Source of the DNA: Sphingomonas sp.
GTDB taxonomy: Bacteria > Pseudomonadota > Alphaproteobacteria > Sphingomonadales > Sphingomonadaceae
Assembly: GCA_019753375.1 (NCBI GenBank)
Contig: JAIELC010000011.1
Span: 74,096-138,095 of the forward strand
Reading direction: 5' to 3'
Length of the DNA stretch: 64,000 nt
Shown piece by piece: positions 56,247 through 64,000 of this stretch. Each line of letters begins with the position of its first letter. The first letter of the stretch is position 1. A program made the position numbers and the translations under genes. Under the pieces are notes generated by a model. That model had not been told where the DNA came from. It did not search any database and was given only the letters and a program-made list of their open reading frames with translations.

Positions 56247-56831
56247 TTGATAAAGCGCCTCGCCATTTATTGCGGATCGGCAACCCCTGCTGACCCGATC
56301 TATATGGAGACCGCGCGGCTTGTCGGGCGGACATTGGCCGAACGCGGCATCGGCGTCGTCTATGGCGGCGGGCGGCTGGGGCTGATGGGGGCGATTGCCG
56401 ATTCGGCGCTGGCGGCGGGCGGCGAAGTGATCGGCATCATCCCGCAGGCGCTGGTCGATGCCGAAGTCGCGCATCGCGGGCTGACCGATCTGCAGGTGTG
56501 CGACACCATGCACCAGCGCAAGCAGGCCTTTACCGACCTGTCCGACGGCTTTGTCACCTTGCCCGGGGGCACTGGCACGATGGATGAGTTGTGGGAAGCG
56601 CTGAGCTGGGCGCAGCTGGGCTATCATGCCAAGCCGGTCGGGCTGCTCAATGCCGGCGGCTTTTATGATCTGCTGATCGCCTTTGCCGCCAAAATGGGCG
56701 CGGTCGGCTTTATCCGCCCGCAGCATCAAGGGCTGATGATCGTCGATACGACGCTGGACGGGTTGCTCGCCAAAATGGCGGCGCACGTTCCCGCCACCAC
56801 CATCGGACAGATTGGCAGCAAGGACTTGTGA
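56247..56831 (+). CDS. LOG family protein (Rossmann-fold nucleotide-binding)
   Basis: This 194-residue protein starts at a TTG at 56247 behind GGAG (8 nt). It has the LOG signature PGGTGTMDE (106-114) and GGRLGLMG (41-48). The family includes cytokinin riboside 5'-monophosphate phosphoribohydrolases, cleaving AMP-like nucleotides; bacterial members may act on AMP or other nucleotides. It overlaps crtB by 4 bp (GTGA), so it is part of the carotenoid operon. The role there is unknown. An in-frame GTG at 56226 is an alternative start. Confidence 0.86.
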   Translation: MIKRLAIYCGSATPADPIYMETARLVGRTLAERGIGVVYGGGRLGLMGAIADSALAAGGEVIGIIPQALVDAEVAHRGLTDLQVCDTMHQRKQAFTDLSDGFVTLPGGTGTMDELWEALSWAQLGYHAKPVGLLNAGGFYDLLIAFAAKMGAVGFIRPQHQGLMIVDTTLDGLLAKMAAHVPATTIGQIGSKDL

Positions 56832-57784
56832 CCCGATCGCCGGCGCTGCCGGGCCGTGATGCCATTGTTGCCACGGCGCACGAATCGATCGTGCGCGGAT
56901 CGCGCAGTTTTGCGACCGCCAGCCGGCTCTTCGCGCGGCCGACCCGCGAACGATCCTGGTTGCTTTATGCCTGGTGCCGGGCGTGCGACGACCTGGCCGA
57001 TGGGCAGGACCATGGCCACGGCATGCGCGTGCTGGACGATGCGCAGGAACGGCTGACCCGGCTGCGCGCGATGACCGAGGCGGCACTGGCGGGGCATTGG
57101 GTGGGTGATCCCGCTTTCGATGCGCTGCGCCTTGTCGCCGCCGAAACGCGGTTGCCGCACCATATGGCGCATGATCTGATCACCGGCTTTCAGATGGATG
57201 CCGATGACTGGCGTCCAACCACGCAGGACGACCTGATCCGATATTGTTATCACGTGGCGGGCGTGGTCGGCTGCATGATGGTGGTGGTGATGGGGGTTGC
57301 CCCCGATGATCACGCGACACTCGACCGCGCCTGCGACCTCGGGCTGGCGTTTCAGCTCGCCAATATCGCCCGCGACGTGGGCGAGGATGCCGGGGTTGGC
57401 CGCTGTTACCTGCCGACCGACTGGCTGGCGGAGCAGGCGCTGAGCCCCGCGACGATGATGGCGCCCGAATATCGCGACCGGCTGGCCGTGCTGGGCGGAC
57501 GGCTGGGCGATCTGGCTGCCCGCTATGAAGCGAGCGCCCGGTTCGGGGCGCCCGCGCTCGATTTCCGGTCGGCCTGGGCGGTGCTGGCGGCGGCCGGGAT
57601 TTACGGCGGAATTGGCCGCGAAGTCGCGCGGCGCGGCGGCGCGGCGTGGGACCGGCGCGTCACAACATCGGGGCGGGAAAAACTGGGCTGGATCATCCGC
57701 AGCTGGGGCGAGGCCCGCGCCAGGGCGACGCTGTATCCGCCCACCCCGCGCGATCCGACCTTGTGGCGGCGGCCGGGGCGCTGA
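56828..57784 (+). CDS. crtB: Phytoene synthase
   Basis: This 318-residue prenyltransferase begins with GTG (TRSPALPGRDA). The two aspartate-rich motifs are DDLAD (54-58) and DVGED (183-187), which bind diphosphate through Mg2+. It condenses two geranylgeranyl diphosphates to phytoene. It overlaps the LOG gene by 4 bp. It ends the carotenoid run; the next gene is on the other strand. Confidence 0.96.
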   Translation: MTRSPALPGRDAIVATAHESIVRGSRSFATASRLFARPTRERSWLLYAWCRACDDLADGQDHGHGMRVLDDAQERLTRLRAMTEAALAGHWVGDPAFDALRLVAAETRLPHHMAHDLITGFQMDADDWRPTTQDDLIRYCYHVAGVVGCMMVVVMGVAPDDHATLDRACDLGLAFQLANIARDVGEDAGVGRCYLPTDWLAEQALSPATMMAPEYRDRLAVLGGRLGDLAARYEASARFGAPALDFRSAWAVLAAAGIYGGIGREVARRGGAAWDRRVTTSGREKLGWIIRSWGEARARATLYPPTPRDPTLWRRPGR

Positions 57785-57827
57785 GTTCCGGCGATACGCA
57801 AAAAACCCGGGCCGGTCGCGCCGCGCG

Positions 57828-58241
57828 CTACCCCAGCAGCGGTTCGCCCGGATAGGGTTTGGCATGGACGCGCGCCGCCAGCCCGCCGCCGATCAGCGGC
57901 AGCAGCACGGCGCACCCCTGCATCCACAGCGGATGCGGCAATTCGATGAAATTGATGACCGCGCCGCCGATCACGAACAAGGTGACGAGCACGGCGGACC
58001 AGCGCCAGTCGGTGACGCGCAGCGCGATCCACGCGCCGCCAAAGGTCGCAAGCAACCACGCCGACACCAGGATCAGCTTGGCGGCGATCGGCATGTTCGG
58101 GATGATCTGCGCAACCGCGACCATATCCTGTGGATCGATATTGGTCGGCAGCGGATACAGCGCCCCGTCGATATATTCGATCGCGGCGAGAATGAGGATC
58201 GCGACCAGGATGCCGACGATCGTTCCGAAAAGCTTGCGCAC
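57828..58241 (-). CDS. Hypothetical membrane protein
   Basis: This 137-residue protein starts at a GTG at 58241 (SD AGGGGA, 9 nt). It has about four hydrophobic helices (LFGTIVGILVAILIL, AKLILVSAWLLATFGGAWIAL, SAVLVTLFVIGGAVINFIE and CAVLLPLIGGGLAARV). It resembles small membrane proteins of unknown role in sphingomonads. It is convergent with crtB and divergent from the ABC transporter gene. Confidence 0.7.
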   Translation of the reverse strand: MRKLFGTIVGILVAILILAAIEYIDGALYPLPTNIDPQDMVAVAQIIPNMPIAAKLILVSAWLLATFGGAWIALRVTDWRWSAVLVTLFVIGGAVINFIELPHPLWMQGCAVLLPLIGGGLAARVHAKPYPGEPLLG

Positions 58242-58339
58242 CCTGTCATATCCCCTGCATAGCCGCCGCATCCCTATCAGCCGCGTCGCGCCGGGCCAAT
58301 CAGTAGCATGTTGCGACCGACCGCCTTACATGAACGCCA

Positions 58340-60163
58340 ATGCCGCCTGATTCAGCCCAGATTCCCCCGCGCGCCGATCGGCCAATGTGGCCAACGCTGC
58401 GCCGTTTCCTGCCCTATTTATGGCCGCAGGACGCGCCGATGCTGCGGGTGCGCATCGTCGGCGCGATGCTGCTGGTGGTGGCGTCGAAGATCGTTCAGGT
58501 GTTTGGCGCGGCCTATACGCTGAAATATGCGGTCGACCGGATGGCGGCGGGGGACCGCAGCCTGGCGTGGCTGATCATCGCCCTGGTGCTGGGCTATGCG
58601 GCGGCGCGCTTTTCGACAACGCTGTTCGACAATCTGCGCAACACCGTGTTCGAGCGCGTCGGGCAGGAAGCGACCCGGCGGCTGGCGGCCAGCGTGTTTC
58701 GCCATCTCCACCGGCTGTCGCTGCGCTTTCACCTTGAACGCCGCACCGGCGCGGTCACCAAAGTCGTCGAGCGCGGGACCAAAAGCATCGATACGATGCT
58801 GTATTTCATGCTGTTCAACATTGCACCGACGGTGCTGGAACTGTCGCTGGTGCTGGGCATTTTCTGGACCAGTTTCGGCATCGGCATGGTCGCGGCGACG
58901 ATCGCGATGGTCGCGCTGTACATCTGGTTCACGCGGCTGGTGACCGACTGGCGCAACGCGCTGCGCAACCGGATGAACGATCTGGATACCGGCGCGGTCG
59001 CGCATGCGGTCGATTCGCTGCTCAATTTCGAAACGGTCAAATATTTCGGCGCCGAAGAGCGCGAGGCGCGGCGCTATGACGCGGCGATGGCCGCCTATGC
59101 CAATGCCGCGACCAAGAGCGAAAATTCGCTCGCCTGGCTCAATATCGGGCAGGCGTTGGTCACCAATATCATGCTGGGCGGCGGCATGGCCTATATCGCC
59201 TGGGGCTGGAGCCAGGGCCGGTTTTCGGCGGGGGACGTGGTGTTCGTGTCCACGCTGCTCAGCCAGCTATTCCGCCCGCTCGATCTGCTCGGCATGGTCT
59301 ATCGCACGATCCGGCAGGGCGTGATCGACATGGGTGCGATGTTCGACCTGATTGATACACCGTCGGAAATTGTCGATGCACCCGATGCGACCACGCTGAC
59401 CGTGTCGGACGGCCATGTCCGCTTTGAAAATGTGCGCTTTGGCTATGACCCCGGGCGACTGATCCTGAAGGGCATTGATCTGGATATTCCGGCAGGCCGG
59501 ACGCTGGCGGTGGTCGGACCGTCGGGCGCGGGCAAATCCACGCTCGCGCGGCTGATGTACCGTTTTTATGATCTGACGAGCGGCCGGATCACCATCGATG
59601 GTCAGGATATCGCGCGGGTCACCCAGGCGTCGCTGCGGTCCGCGATCGGCATTGTCCCGCAGGACACGGTGCTGTTCAACGACACGATCGGCTATAATAT
59701 CGGCTATGGCCGCGAAGGCGCGGGGCAAGCCGAAATTGAGACCGCCGCCCGCGGCGCCGCGATTGCCGGCTTTATCGAAAGCCAGGCCGAGGGCTACCAG
59801 ACGCGCGTGGGCGAACGCGGGCTGAAATTGTCGGGCGGCGAAAAGCAGCGCGTCGCCATTGCCCGCACCTTGCTGAAAAATCCGCCGGTGCTGATCCTTG
59901 ATGAAGCGACCAGCGCGCTCGACAGCCGTACCGAAGGCGAAATTCAGGATACGCTGGAAGCGATTTCACAGCGCCGCACCACCATCGTCATCGCGCATCG
60001 GCTGTCGACCGTCGTCAATGCCGACGAAATCGTCGTGCTGGAGGCGGGCGAAATCGTCGAACGCGGCACCCATGCGGCGCTGCTCCGCAAAAACGGGCTT
60101 TATGCCGAAATGTGGAACCGCCAGGCACAGGAACGCGCCGACGAGGAACTGGCGGCGGAATAA
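58340..60163 (+). CDS. Atm1-type ABC transporter, fused permease and ATPase
   Basis: This 607-residue half-transporter has six helices (about 35-330) and an ATP-binding domain with Walker A GPSGAGKS (393-400), signature LSGGE (497-501) and Walker B LILDE (518-522). The sequence YFGAEEREARRYD and the C-terminus REWRQAQ-like region are typical of the Atm1/HMT1 group. The Novosphingobium aromaticivorans homologue is structurally known and exports glutathione derivatives. It is an inner-membrane homodimer likely involved in heavy-metal or glutathione-conjugate export. Confidence 0.88.
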   Translation: MPPDSAQIPPRADRPMWPTLRRFLPYLWPQDAPMLRVRIVGAMLLVVASKIVQVFGAAYTLKYAVDRMAAGDRSLAWLIIALVLGYAAARFSTTLFDNLRNTVFERVGQEATRRLAASVFRHLHRLSLRFHLERRTGAVTKVVERGTKSIDTMLYFMLFNIAPTVLELSLVLGIFWTSFGIGMVAATIAMVALYIWFTRLVTDWRNALRNRMNDLDTGAVAHAVDSLLNFETVKYFGAEEREARRYDAAMAAYANAATKSENSLAWLNIGQALVTNIMLGGGMAYIAWGWSQGRFSAGDVVFVSTLLSQLFRPLDLLGMVYRTIRQGVIDMGAMFDLIDTPSEIVDAPDATTLTVSDGHVRFENVRFGYDPGRLILKGIDLDIPAGRTLAVVGPSGAGKSTLARLMYRFYDLTSGRITIDGQDIARVTQASLRSAIGIVPQDTVLFNDTIGYNIGYGREGAGQAEIETAARGAAIAGFIESQAEGYQTRVGERGLKLSGGEKQRVAIARTLLKNPPVLILDEATSALDSRTEGEIQDTLEAISQRRTTIVIAHRLSTVVNADEIVVLEAGEIVERGTHAALLRKNGLYAEMWNRQAQERADEELAAE

Positions 60164-60232
60164 TGGCAGCCGCAGCGCCGCGGTGCGTCCGCCGCCGCGT
60201 CGCCGCTACCCGGTCTACCTAACGGAATCCGG

Positions 60233-61135
60233 CTAACGACAGGTCAGGCGGATCTGTTTGGCGGGTTTGTCAAAGACGATCGACGAGCAACGCTGCAGCT
60301 GATCATTGCCGACGATGATGACATCGCGCCGGTCCCCCGATTTCTTGGCGGTCACGACAATTTCGTCGGGGTCGGCATCGGCGTCGGGGATACCGCCGGT
60401 CGATCCATTGTCGCTGATCCGCAGCGCGATCGCGCTCAGGTTGAGCGGGCCGATGGCCAGCGGGGCATTGAGCCGCATCAGCCGGATCGGGCGATTGATG
60501 CCAAACGCGATTTCGGCCTGGCCGGTCTCGCCGGTCAATTGGCCGCCAAGCGCATCGGCAAGCGCCTGCCCCGCCCCGGCGGTGGCCAATGTCCGCTCAT
60601 GCGCGGGATCGAACAGGATGGTGATGTCGCGCTTGCCCAGCTGAATCCGCGCATAGGTGGGCTGGAACAGTTTCTGGATCAACGGCAGCGCGACGGTGCG
60701 TTCGCCGGGCTGCGGCGCGCGTAGCTGAAAGCGGACGATATCGACGGGCAGGCCGCCGGGACCGACCGCCAGATCGGCACCGCGGACATAGGGCCGTTCG
60801 AACCAGACGACGCGGCGCCTGAACGCTGTGGTGCCGAATTGCAATTTGGTAACGCTGGACTGACCCTTGACCTTGACGGTACCGACCTTGACCACAAAGC
60901 CGAACAGCCCGCCGTGCAACCCGATCCGGTCGGCAAAGTCAGGATTGAGCGTCGGCGCGGCGGGCGCCCAGGGGCTGATCCTGACCCGCGTCGGCGTGCC
61001 GCCGACCGTCGCCGGAACAACGCCGTCGCCGCGCACGATATAATCGACGGGCGGTTTGGTGGCGCCGCCGGCGATCATTGCCAGACCGATCATTGTCGCG
61101 GCGCGCACGGCATTGCCCAAAAGTGCTGAATGCAT
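60233..61135 (-). CDS. Retropepsin-like exported protein without catalytic DTG
   Basis: This 300-residue protein has a signal peptide-like start (MHSALLGNAVRAATMIGLA) and beta-rich sequence resembling retropepsin-like folds: RVRISPWAPAAPTLNPDFADRIGL is in the place where DTG would be expected, and a second half has TYARIQLGKRDITILFDPAHERTLAT. The catalytic DTG/DSG is not visible. It may be a pseudo-protease or an unrelated beta protein; this is inference. SD AAGGAA precedes the ATG at 61135. It follows the GNAT gene in the same direction. Confidence 0.55.
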   Translation of the reverse strand: MHSALLGNAVRAATMIGLAMIAGGATKPPVDYIVRGDGVVPATVGGTPTRVRISPWAPAAPTLNPDFADRIGLHGGLFGFVVKVGTVKVKGQSSVTKLQFGTTAFRRRVVWFERPYVRGADLAVGPGGLPVDIVRFQLRAPQPGERTVALPLIQKLFQPTYARIQLGKRDITILFDPAHERTLATAGAGQALADALGGQLTGETGQAEIAFGINRPIRLMRLNAPLAIGPLNLSAIALRISDNGSTGGIPDADADPDEIVVTAKKSGDRRDVIIVGNDQLQRCSSIVFDKPAKQIRLTCR

Positions 61136-61158
61136 TGGTTTCCTTTCGTCGCGCGCCG

Positions 61159-61536
61159 TCAGGCGAGCAGATCCTGCAGGTCGGGATGACGCTGAACATA
61201 GGCCGCGACGAACGAGCATTGCGGCACAATTTTTTTGCCCTGACGGCGCATCGCCGCAAGCGCCGCGCCGATCAACCGGCCGGCAATCCCCCGCCCCCCG
61301 ATTTCAGGCGGGACGATGGTATGGGTAAAGGTGACGATATCACCATCAACGCGGTAGTCGGCAAAGGCCAGATGGCCGTCCTCGATCAATTCGAAGCGCC
61401 GCGCGGCGCCGTTGTCGATCACGCCAGAATCAGCCGGGCCAGAATCAGCCGGGCCGGATTCAATCGGGCCAGCGCTGGTCGGGCCTGCGTCGGTCGGGCC
61501 AGCGTCGGTCGGGCGGGTATCACTTTTGTCAGGCAC
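61159..61536 (-). CDS. GNAT-like N-acetyltransferase with N-terminal tandem repeat
   Basis: This 125-residue protein has a short N-terminal low-complexity region (about 8-38) of pentapeptide units related to [AS]-G-P-x-[DES], encoded by a 15-bp tandem repeat. A YjdJ/GtfA-type small acetyltransferase domain follows with GGRGIAGRLIGAALAAMRRQG (motif A) and PQCSFVAAYVQRHPDL. The GNAT domain is about 85 residues and matches the short 'Gcn5-related, N-acetyltransferase domain' group. Substrate unknown. It is divergent from recQ. Confidence 0.85.
   Translation of the reverse strand: MPDKSDTRPTDAGPTDAGPTSAGPIESGPADSGPADSGVIDNGAARRFELIEDGHLAFADYRVDGDIVTFTHTIVPPEIGGRGIAGRLIGAALAAMRRQGKKIVPQCSFVAAYVQRHPDLQDLLA
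61424..61513. repeat. 15-bp coding tandem repeat, six units
   Basis: Six 15-bp units lie within the N-terminal coding part of the GNAT gene. The first two units are identical, and the rest have a few substitutions each, all ending in CGGG. Each unit encodes five residues, so a change in unit number keeps the frame. This is a potential variable-number repeat in this and related strains. Confidence 0.8.
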
Positions 61537-61601
61537 GAAATTTCCTCCGGCGAGGCGGCCGACCCCATGGCGATGGCCGGCCCTGTCGCTATAGGTGGGA
61601 T

Positions 61602-63383
61602 GTGACCGATCCCTTGTCCATCCTCCAATCGACCTTTGGCTTTCCTGATTTTCGCGGGGTGCAGCGCGATGTTGTCGATCGCGTGCTCGCGCACCGCAAC
61701 ACCTTGGCGGTCATGCCGACCGGGGCGGGCAAATCGCTCTGCTATCAATTGCCGTCGCTGCTGCTGGACGGGACCTGCATTGTCATTTCGCCGCTGATTG
61801 CGTTGATGCACGATCAGCTGCGCGCGGCGGAAAGCATCGGCATTCGCGCCGCGACGCTGACATCGGTCGACACCAACCGGGCGGAAACGCGCGGGCGGTT
61901 TCTGGATGGCGAACTCGACCTGTTATACGTGGCCCCGGAACGCGCGTCGAACGCGGAATTCCGCGACTTGCTGGAACGCGGGCGCGTGGCGCTATTCGCG
62001 ATCGACGAAGCGCACTGCGTCAGCGAATGGGGGCATGATTTCCGCCCCGATTACCGGCTGTTGCGCCCGCTGATGGACGCGTTTCCAAGCGTGTCGCGCC
62101 TGGCGCTGACCGCGACCGCCGATGCGCATACCCGCAAGGACATTCTGGAACAGCTGGGCATCCCGGCCGACGGGCTGATCGTCGCCGGGTTCGACCGGCC
62201 CAATATCCGCTACGCCATATCGCCGCGCGACAATAGCGCCCGCCAGATCGCCGCCTTGGTCCGCGAAACGCCCGGGCCGGGCATTGTCTATGCGCAGACG
62301 CGTGCAGCGACCGAGCGGCTCGCCGAACAACTGGCCAGCACCGGGCGCCCGACCCGCGCCTATCATGCCGGGCTGGAGCCCCATATCCGCGCCCGCAACC
62401 AGGCCGATTTCGTCGCTTCCGAAGACATGGTAATTTGTGCGACGATTGCGTTCGGCATGGGCATCGACAAACCCGATGTCCGCTTTGTCGCGCATGCCGG
62501 ACTGCCCAAATCGATCGAGGCCTATTATCAGGAAACCGGCCGCGCGGGCCGCGACGGCGATCCGTCGGTCGCGCATCTGTTTTGGGGCGCGGACGATTTT
62601 GCCCGCGCCTGGAGCCGCGTCGACGAGGTCGAGCCTGAGCGCCAGGCGGCCGCGCGCGCGCAGATCACCGCGCTGACCGGGCTGGTCGAAACCGGCGGCT
62701 GCCGCCGCGCCATCCTGTTGCGCCATTTTGGCGAAGACCCGCCCGCCGCCTGCGGCAATTGCGACAATTGCCTGTCCAAACCCGCGCTGATCGATGCGAC
62801 CGAGCTGGCGCGCAAATTCCTGTCGGCGATTTACCGGACCGGACAGCGATTTGGCGTGGGGCATATCGAAAAAGTGCTGACCGGCACGACCGATGACCGG
62901 GTGGCGCAGCTGGGGCACGACCGGCTGAGCGTATTCGGCATCGTCGAACGTGCCGAGGCGCGGCTGATCAAGCCGCTGGCGCGCGCGATGCAGGCGCGCG
63001 GGCTGGTGACCACCACCGAACATGGCGGGCTGGGGCTTTCTGGCGACGCGCGCGCTGTGCTGAAGGGCGATGTGCCGGTTGAGATTGTCGAGCCGGCGGA
63101 CAAGATGGCGACCCGATCGGGCGGCGGCGGGCGCCGCCGGGCAAGCGCGGCCGCCAATCCGGATGACGATCCGCTGTTCGAGGCGCTGCGCGCCAAGCGC
63201 CGCGAGCTGGCCGCCGAGGCAAAAGTGCCGCCCTATGTGATCTTCCACGATTCGGTGTTGCGCGACATGGCGGCGCTGAAACCCGTCAGCCGCGCCGCGC
63301 TGACCGCGATCACGGGCATTGGCGCGCGCAAGCTGGACGCTTATGGAGATGCCTTTATCGCGGTGATCAAGGAGGCAGCATGA
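61602..63383 (+). CDS. recQ: ATP-dependent DNA helicase RecQ
   Basis: This 593-residue SF2 helicase starts with GTG. Walker A is PTGAGKS (39-45), and the DEAH box is at 135-138. The RecQ zinc-binding segment has C in RHFGEDPPAACGNCDNC (about 370-390), the RQC winged helix and a C-terminal HRDC domain (FHDSVLRDMAALKPVSRAAL then ITGIGARKLDAYGD). It unwinds DNA 3' to 5' in recombination repair. The DUF442 gene overlaps its end by 4 bp. The length is typical. Confidence 0.96.
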   Translation: MTDPLSILQSTFGFPDFRGVQRDVVDRVLAHRNTLAVMPTGAGKSLCYQLPSLLLDGTCIVISPLIALMHDQLRAAESIGIRAATLTSVDTNRAETRGRFLDGELDLLYVAPERASNAEFRDLLERGRVALFAIDEAHCVSEWGHDFRPDYRLLRPLMDAFPSVSRLALTATADAHTRKDILEQLGIPADGLIVAGFDRPNIRYAISPRDNSARQIAALVRETPGPGIVYAQTRAATERLAEQLASTGRPTRAYHAGLEPHIRARNQADFVASEDMVICATIAFGMGIDKPDVRFVAHAGLPKSIEAYYQETGRAGRDGDPSVAHLFWGADDFARAWSRVDEVEPERQAAARAQITALTGLVETGGCRRAILLRHFGEDPPAACGNCDNCLSKPALIDATELARKFLSAIYRTGQRFGVGHIEKVLTGTTDDRVAQLGHDRLSVFGIVERAEARLIKPLARAMQARGLVTTTEHGGLGLSGDARAVLKGDVPVEIVEPADKMATRSGGGGRRRASAAANPDDDPLFEALRAKRRELAAEAKVPPYVIFHDSVLRDMAALKPVSRAALTAITGIGARKLDAYGDAFIAVIKEAA

Positions 63384-63820
63384 TCCGTCAGCTAAACCAG
63401 GCGATGTCGGTGGCCCCGCAGATCAGCCCTGCCGATGTCACCGATCTGGCGGCGCAGGGATTTGTGGCGATCATCAATAATCGCCCCGATGGCGAGGAGA
63501 TGGGCCAGCCCGACGGGGATGCCATCCGCCTGGTCGCCGAAACCCTGGGGCTGCGCTACACCGCTATCCCGGTCACCCATGCCGGTTTCGCGCATCCCCA
63601 GCTCGATGCCTTTGCCGCCGCGATGGCCGAGGCGGATGGCCCTGTCCTTGCCTATTGCCGGTCGGGGACGCGGTCGTGCCATTTATGGGCGCTGGCGATG
63701 GCCAAGCAGGGCGCCGACCCCGATGAACTCGCCGACGCGGCGGCCAAGGCCGGCTATGATCTGTCGGGCATCCGCATGATGCTCGAGCAATTATCCGCCG
63801 CGGCGCATCAACTGCCATGA
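63380..63820 (+). CDS. DUF442/TIGR01244 family sulfurtransferase-like phosphatase
   Basis: This 146-residue protein has a dual-specificity phosphatase-like fold with the Cys loop CRSGTRS (93-99; C93) and the upstream segment FVAIINNRPDGEEMGQP. Its family includes the phosphatase-like domain of the beta-lactamase-related Blh/BigR-associated proteins. It overlaps recQ by 4 bp and the next ORF by 4 bp, so it sits in a coupled run. The exact substrate, sulfur or phosphate, is unknown. Confidence 0.83.
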   Translation: MIRQLNQAMSVAPQISPADVTDLAAQGFVAIINNRPDGEEMGQPDGDAIRLVAETLGLRYTAIPVTHAGFAHPQLDAFAAAMAEADGPVLAYCRSGTRSCHLWALAMAKQGADPDELADAAAKAGYDLSGIRMMLEQLSAAAHQLP

Positions 63821-64000
63821 GCTATGCGCAGCTGGCCATTTCGATCATCGGCGTCCTTGGGCTCGCCTGGACCGCGCGCCTGTTGCGGCTGGGCGAAAGC
63901 CGGATCGCCGGTCCCGACGATGCGCGGCGCATGGCCGAAGCGCTGCTCGCAGGGTTTGAGGCGCGCCGGGCAATTGTCAGCAAGGATGGCAATGCGGCGT
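63817..64000 (+). CDS. Hypothetical protein, cut by the window edge
   Basis: The frame starts at ATG 63817, overlapping the DUF442 gene by 4 bp, and runs to the window end: 61 residues. It begins MSYAQLAISIIGVLGLAWTA, with a single N-terminal membrane helix, and then a soluble RMAEALLAGFEARRAIVS segment. It resembles small sphingomonad hypotheticals found after this sulfurtransferase. Function unknown. Confidence 0.65.
   Translation, partial: MSYAQLAISIIGVLGLAWTARLLRLGESRIAGPDDARRMAEALLAGFEARRAIVSKDGNAA

Overview
The window looks like chromosomal DNA from an alphaproteobacterium of the order Sphingomonadales. The pointers are the crtY-crtI-crtB carotenoid genes, an Atm1-type ABC exporter of the Novosphingobium kind, the plsX-fabH-ihfA-merR order, an RNase D-lptC-lptA-lptB-rpoN run, and many small proteins of sphingomonad type. 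Genes are tightly packed with many 4-nt stop/start overlaps. I saw no rRNA, tRNA, CRISPR array, insertion sequence or prophage. Genus and species cannot be named from this view.

Layout. 1-8 kb: edge of a transglutaminase-like gene, a GNAT acetyltransferase, a glycine-rich double cold-shock protein divergent from a TerC membrane protein, then RNase D, LptC/LptA/LptB (lipopolysaccharide transport) and sigma-54 (RpoN). 8-20 kb: three ligase-associated DNA-damage genes (MBL-fold exonuclease, DEXH helicase, PdeM phosphoesterase) scattered among unrelated genes, with the usual ATP-dependent ligase not present in the window; also a spermidine-synthase-like membrane protein, a retropepsin-like protease, an M20 peptidase, Kup and an exported MsrA. 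20-28 kb: aminotransferase, fused PabB-PabC, MBL hydrolase, MAPEG protein, then rpmF-plsX-fabH-ihfA-merR. 28-31 kb: a TetR regulator divergent from a TonB-dependent receptor, with a palindrome placed inside the receptor promoter. 31-39 kb: RF3, an aldose epimerase, pheT-pheS, rplT-rpmI and a HisN-type phosphatase, all on the minus strand. 39-44.5 kb: phospholipase A, a periplasmic peroxiredoxin, a GGDEF protein, a pair of tiny hydrophobic ORFs behind a strong sigma-54 promoter match, a small basic protein, PhnA-like, LysE-type and uracil-DNA glycosylase genes.

44.7-49 kb is an accessory stretch: an HTH protein, a membrane protein, a VOC protein, then three consecutive type II toxin-antitoxin modules (YefM/YoeB, ParD/ParE, and an RHH antitoxin with a ParE-like toxin) with a short VOC-gene remnant between the second and third. 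49-52 kb: thiC under a TPP riboswitch, a DUF2834 gene and a MipA/OmpV protein. 52-58 kb: the carotenoid locus, with crtY-crtI-LOG-crtB running divergently from a sterol-desaturase-family hydroxylase and a DUF2141 protein. 58-64 kb: Atm1-type exporter, a retropepsin-like protein lacking the catalytic motif, a GNAT protein with a 15-bp tandem repeat in its N-terminus, RecQ, a DUF442-type sulfurtransferase and a truncated ORF.

The strongest candidate for something undescribed is the sigma-54-driven tiny-ORF pair at 42.0-42.4 kb: two 34-36-residue hydrophobic peptides, each with its own Shine-Dalgarno, and each with a stop codon folded into a perfect inverted repeat. rpoN itself is encoded at 5.8 kb.
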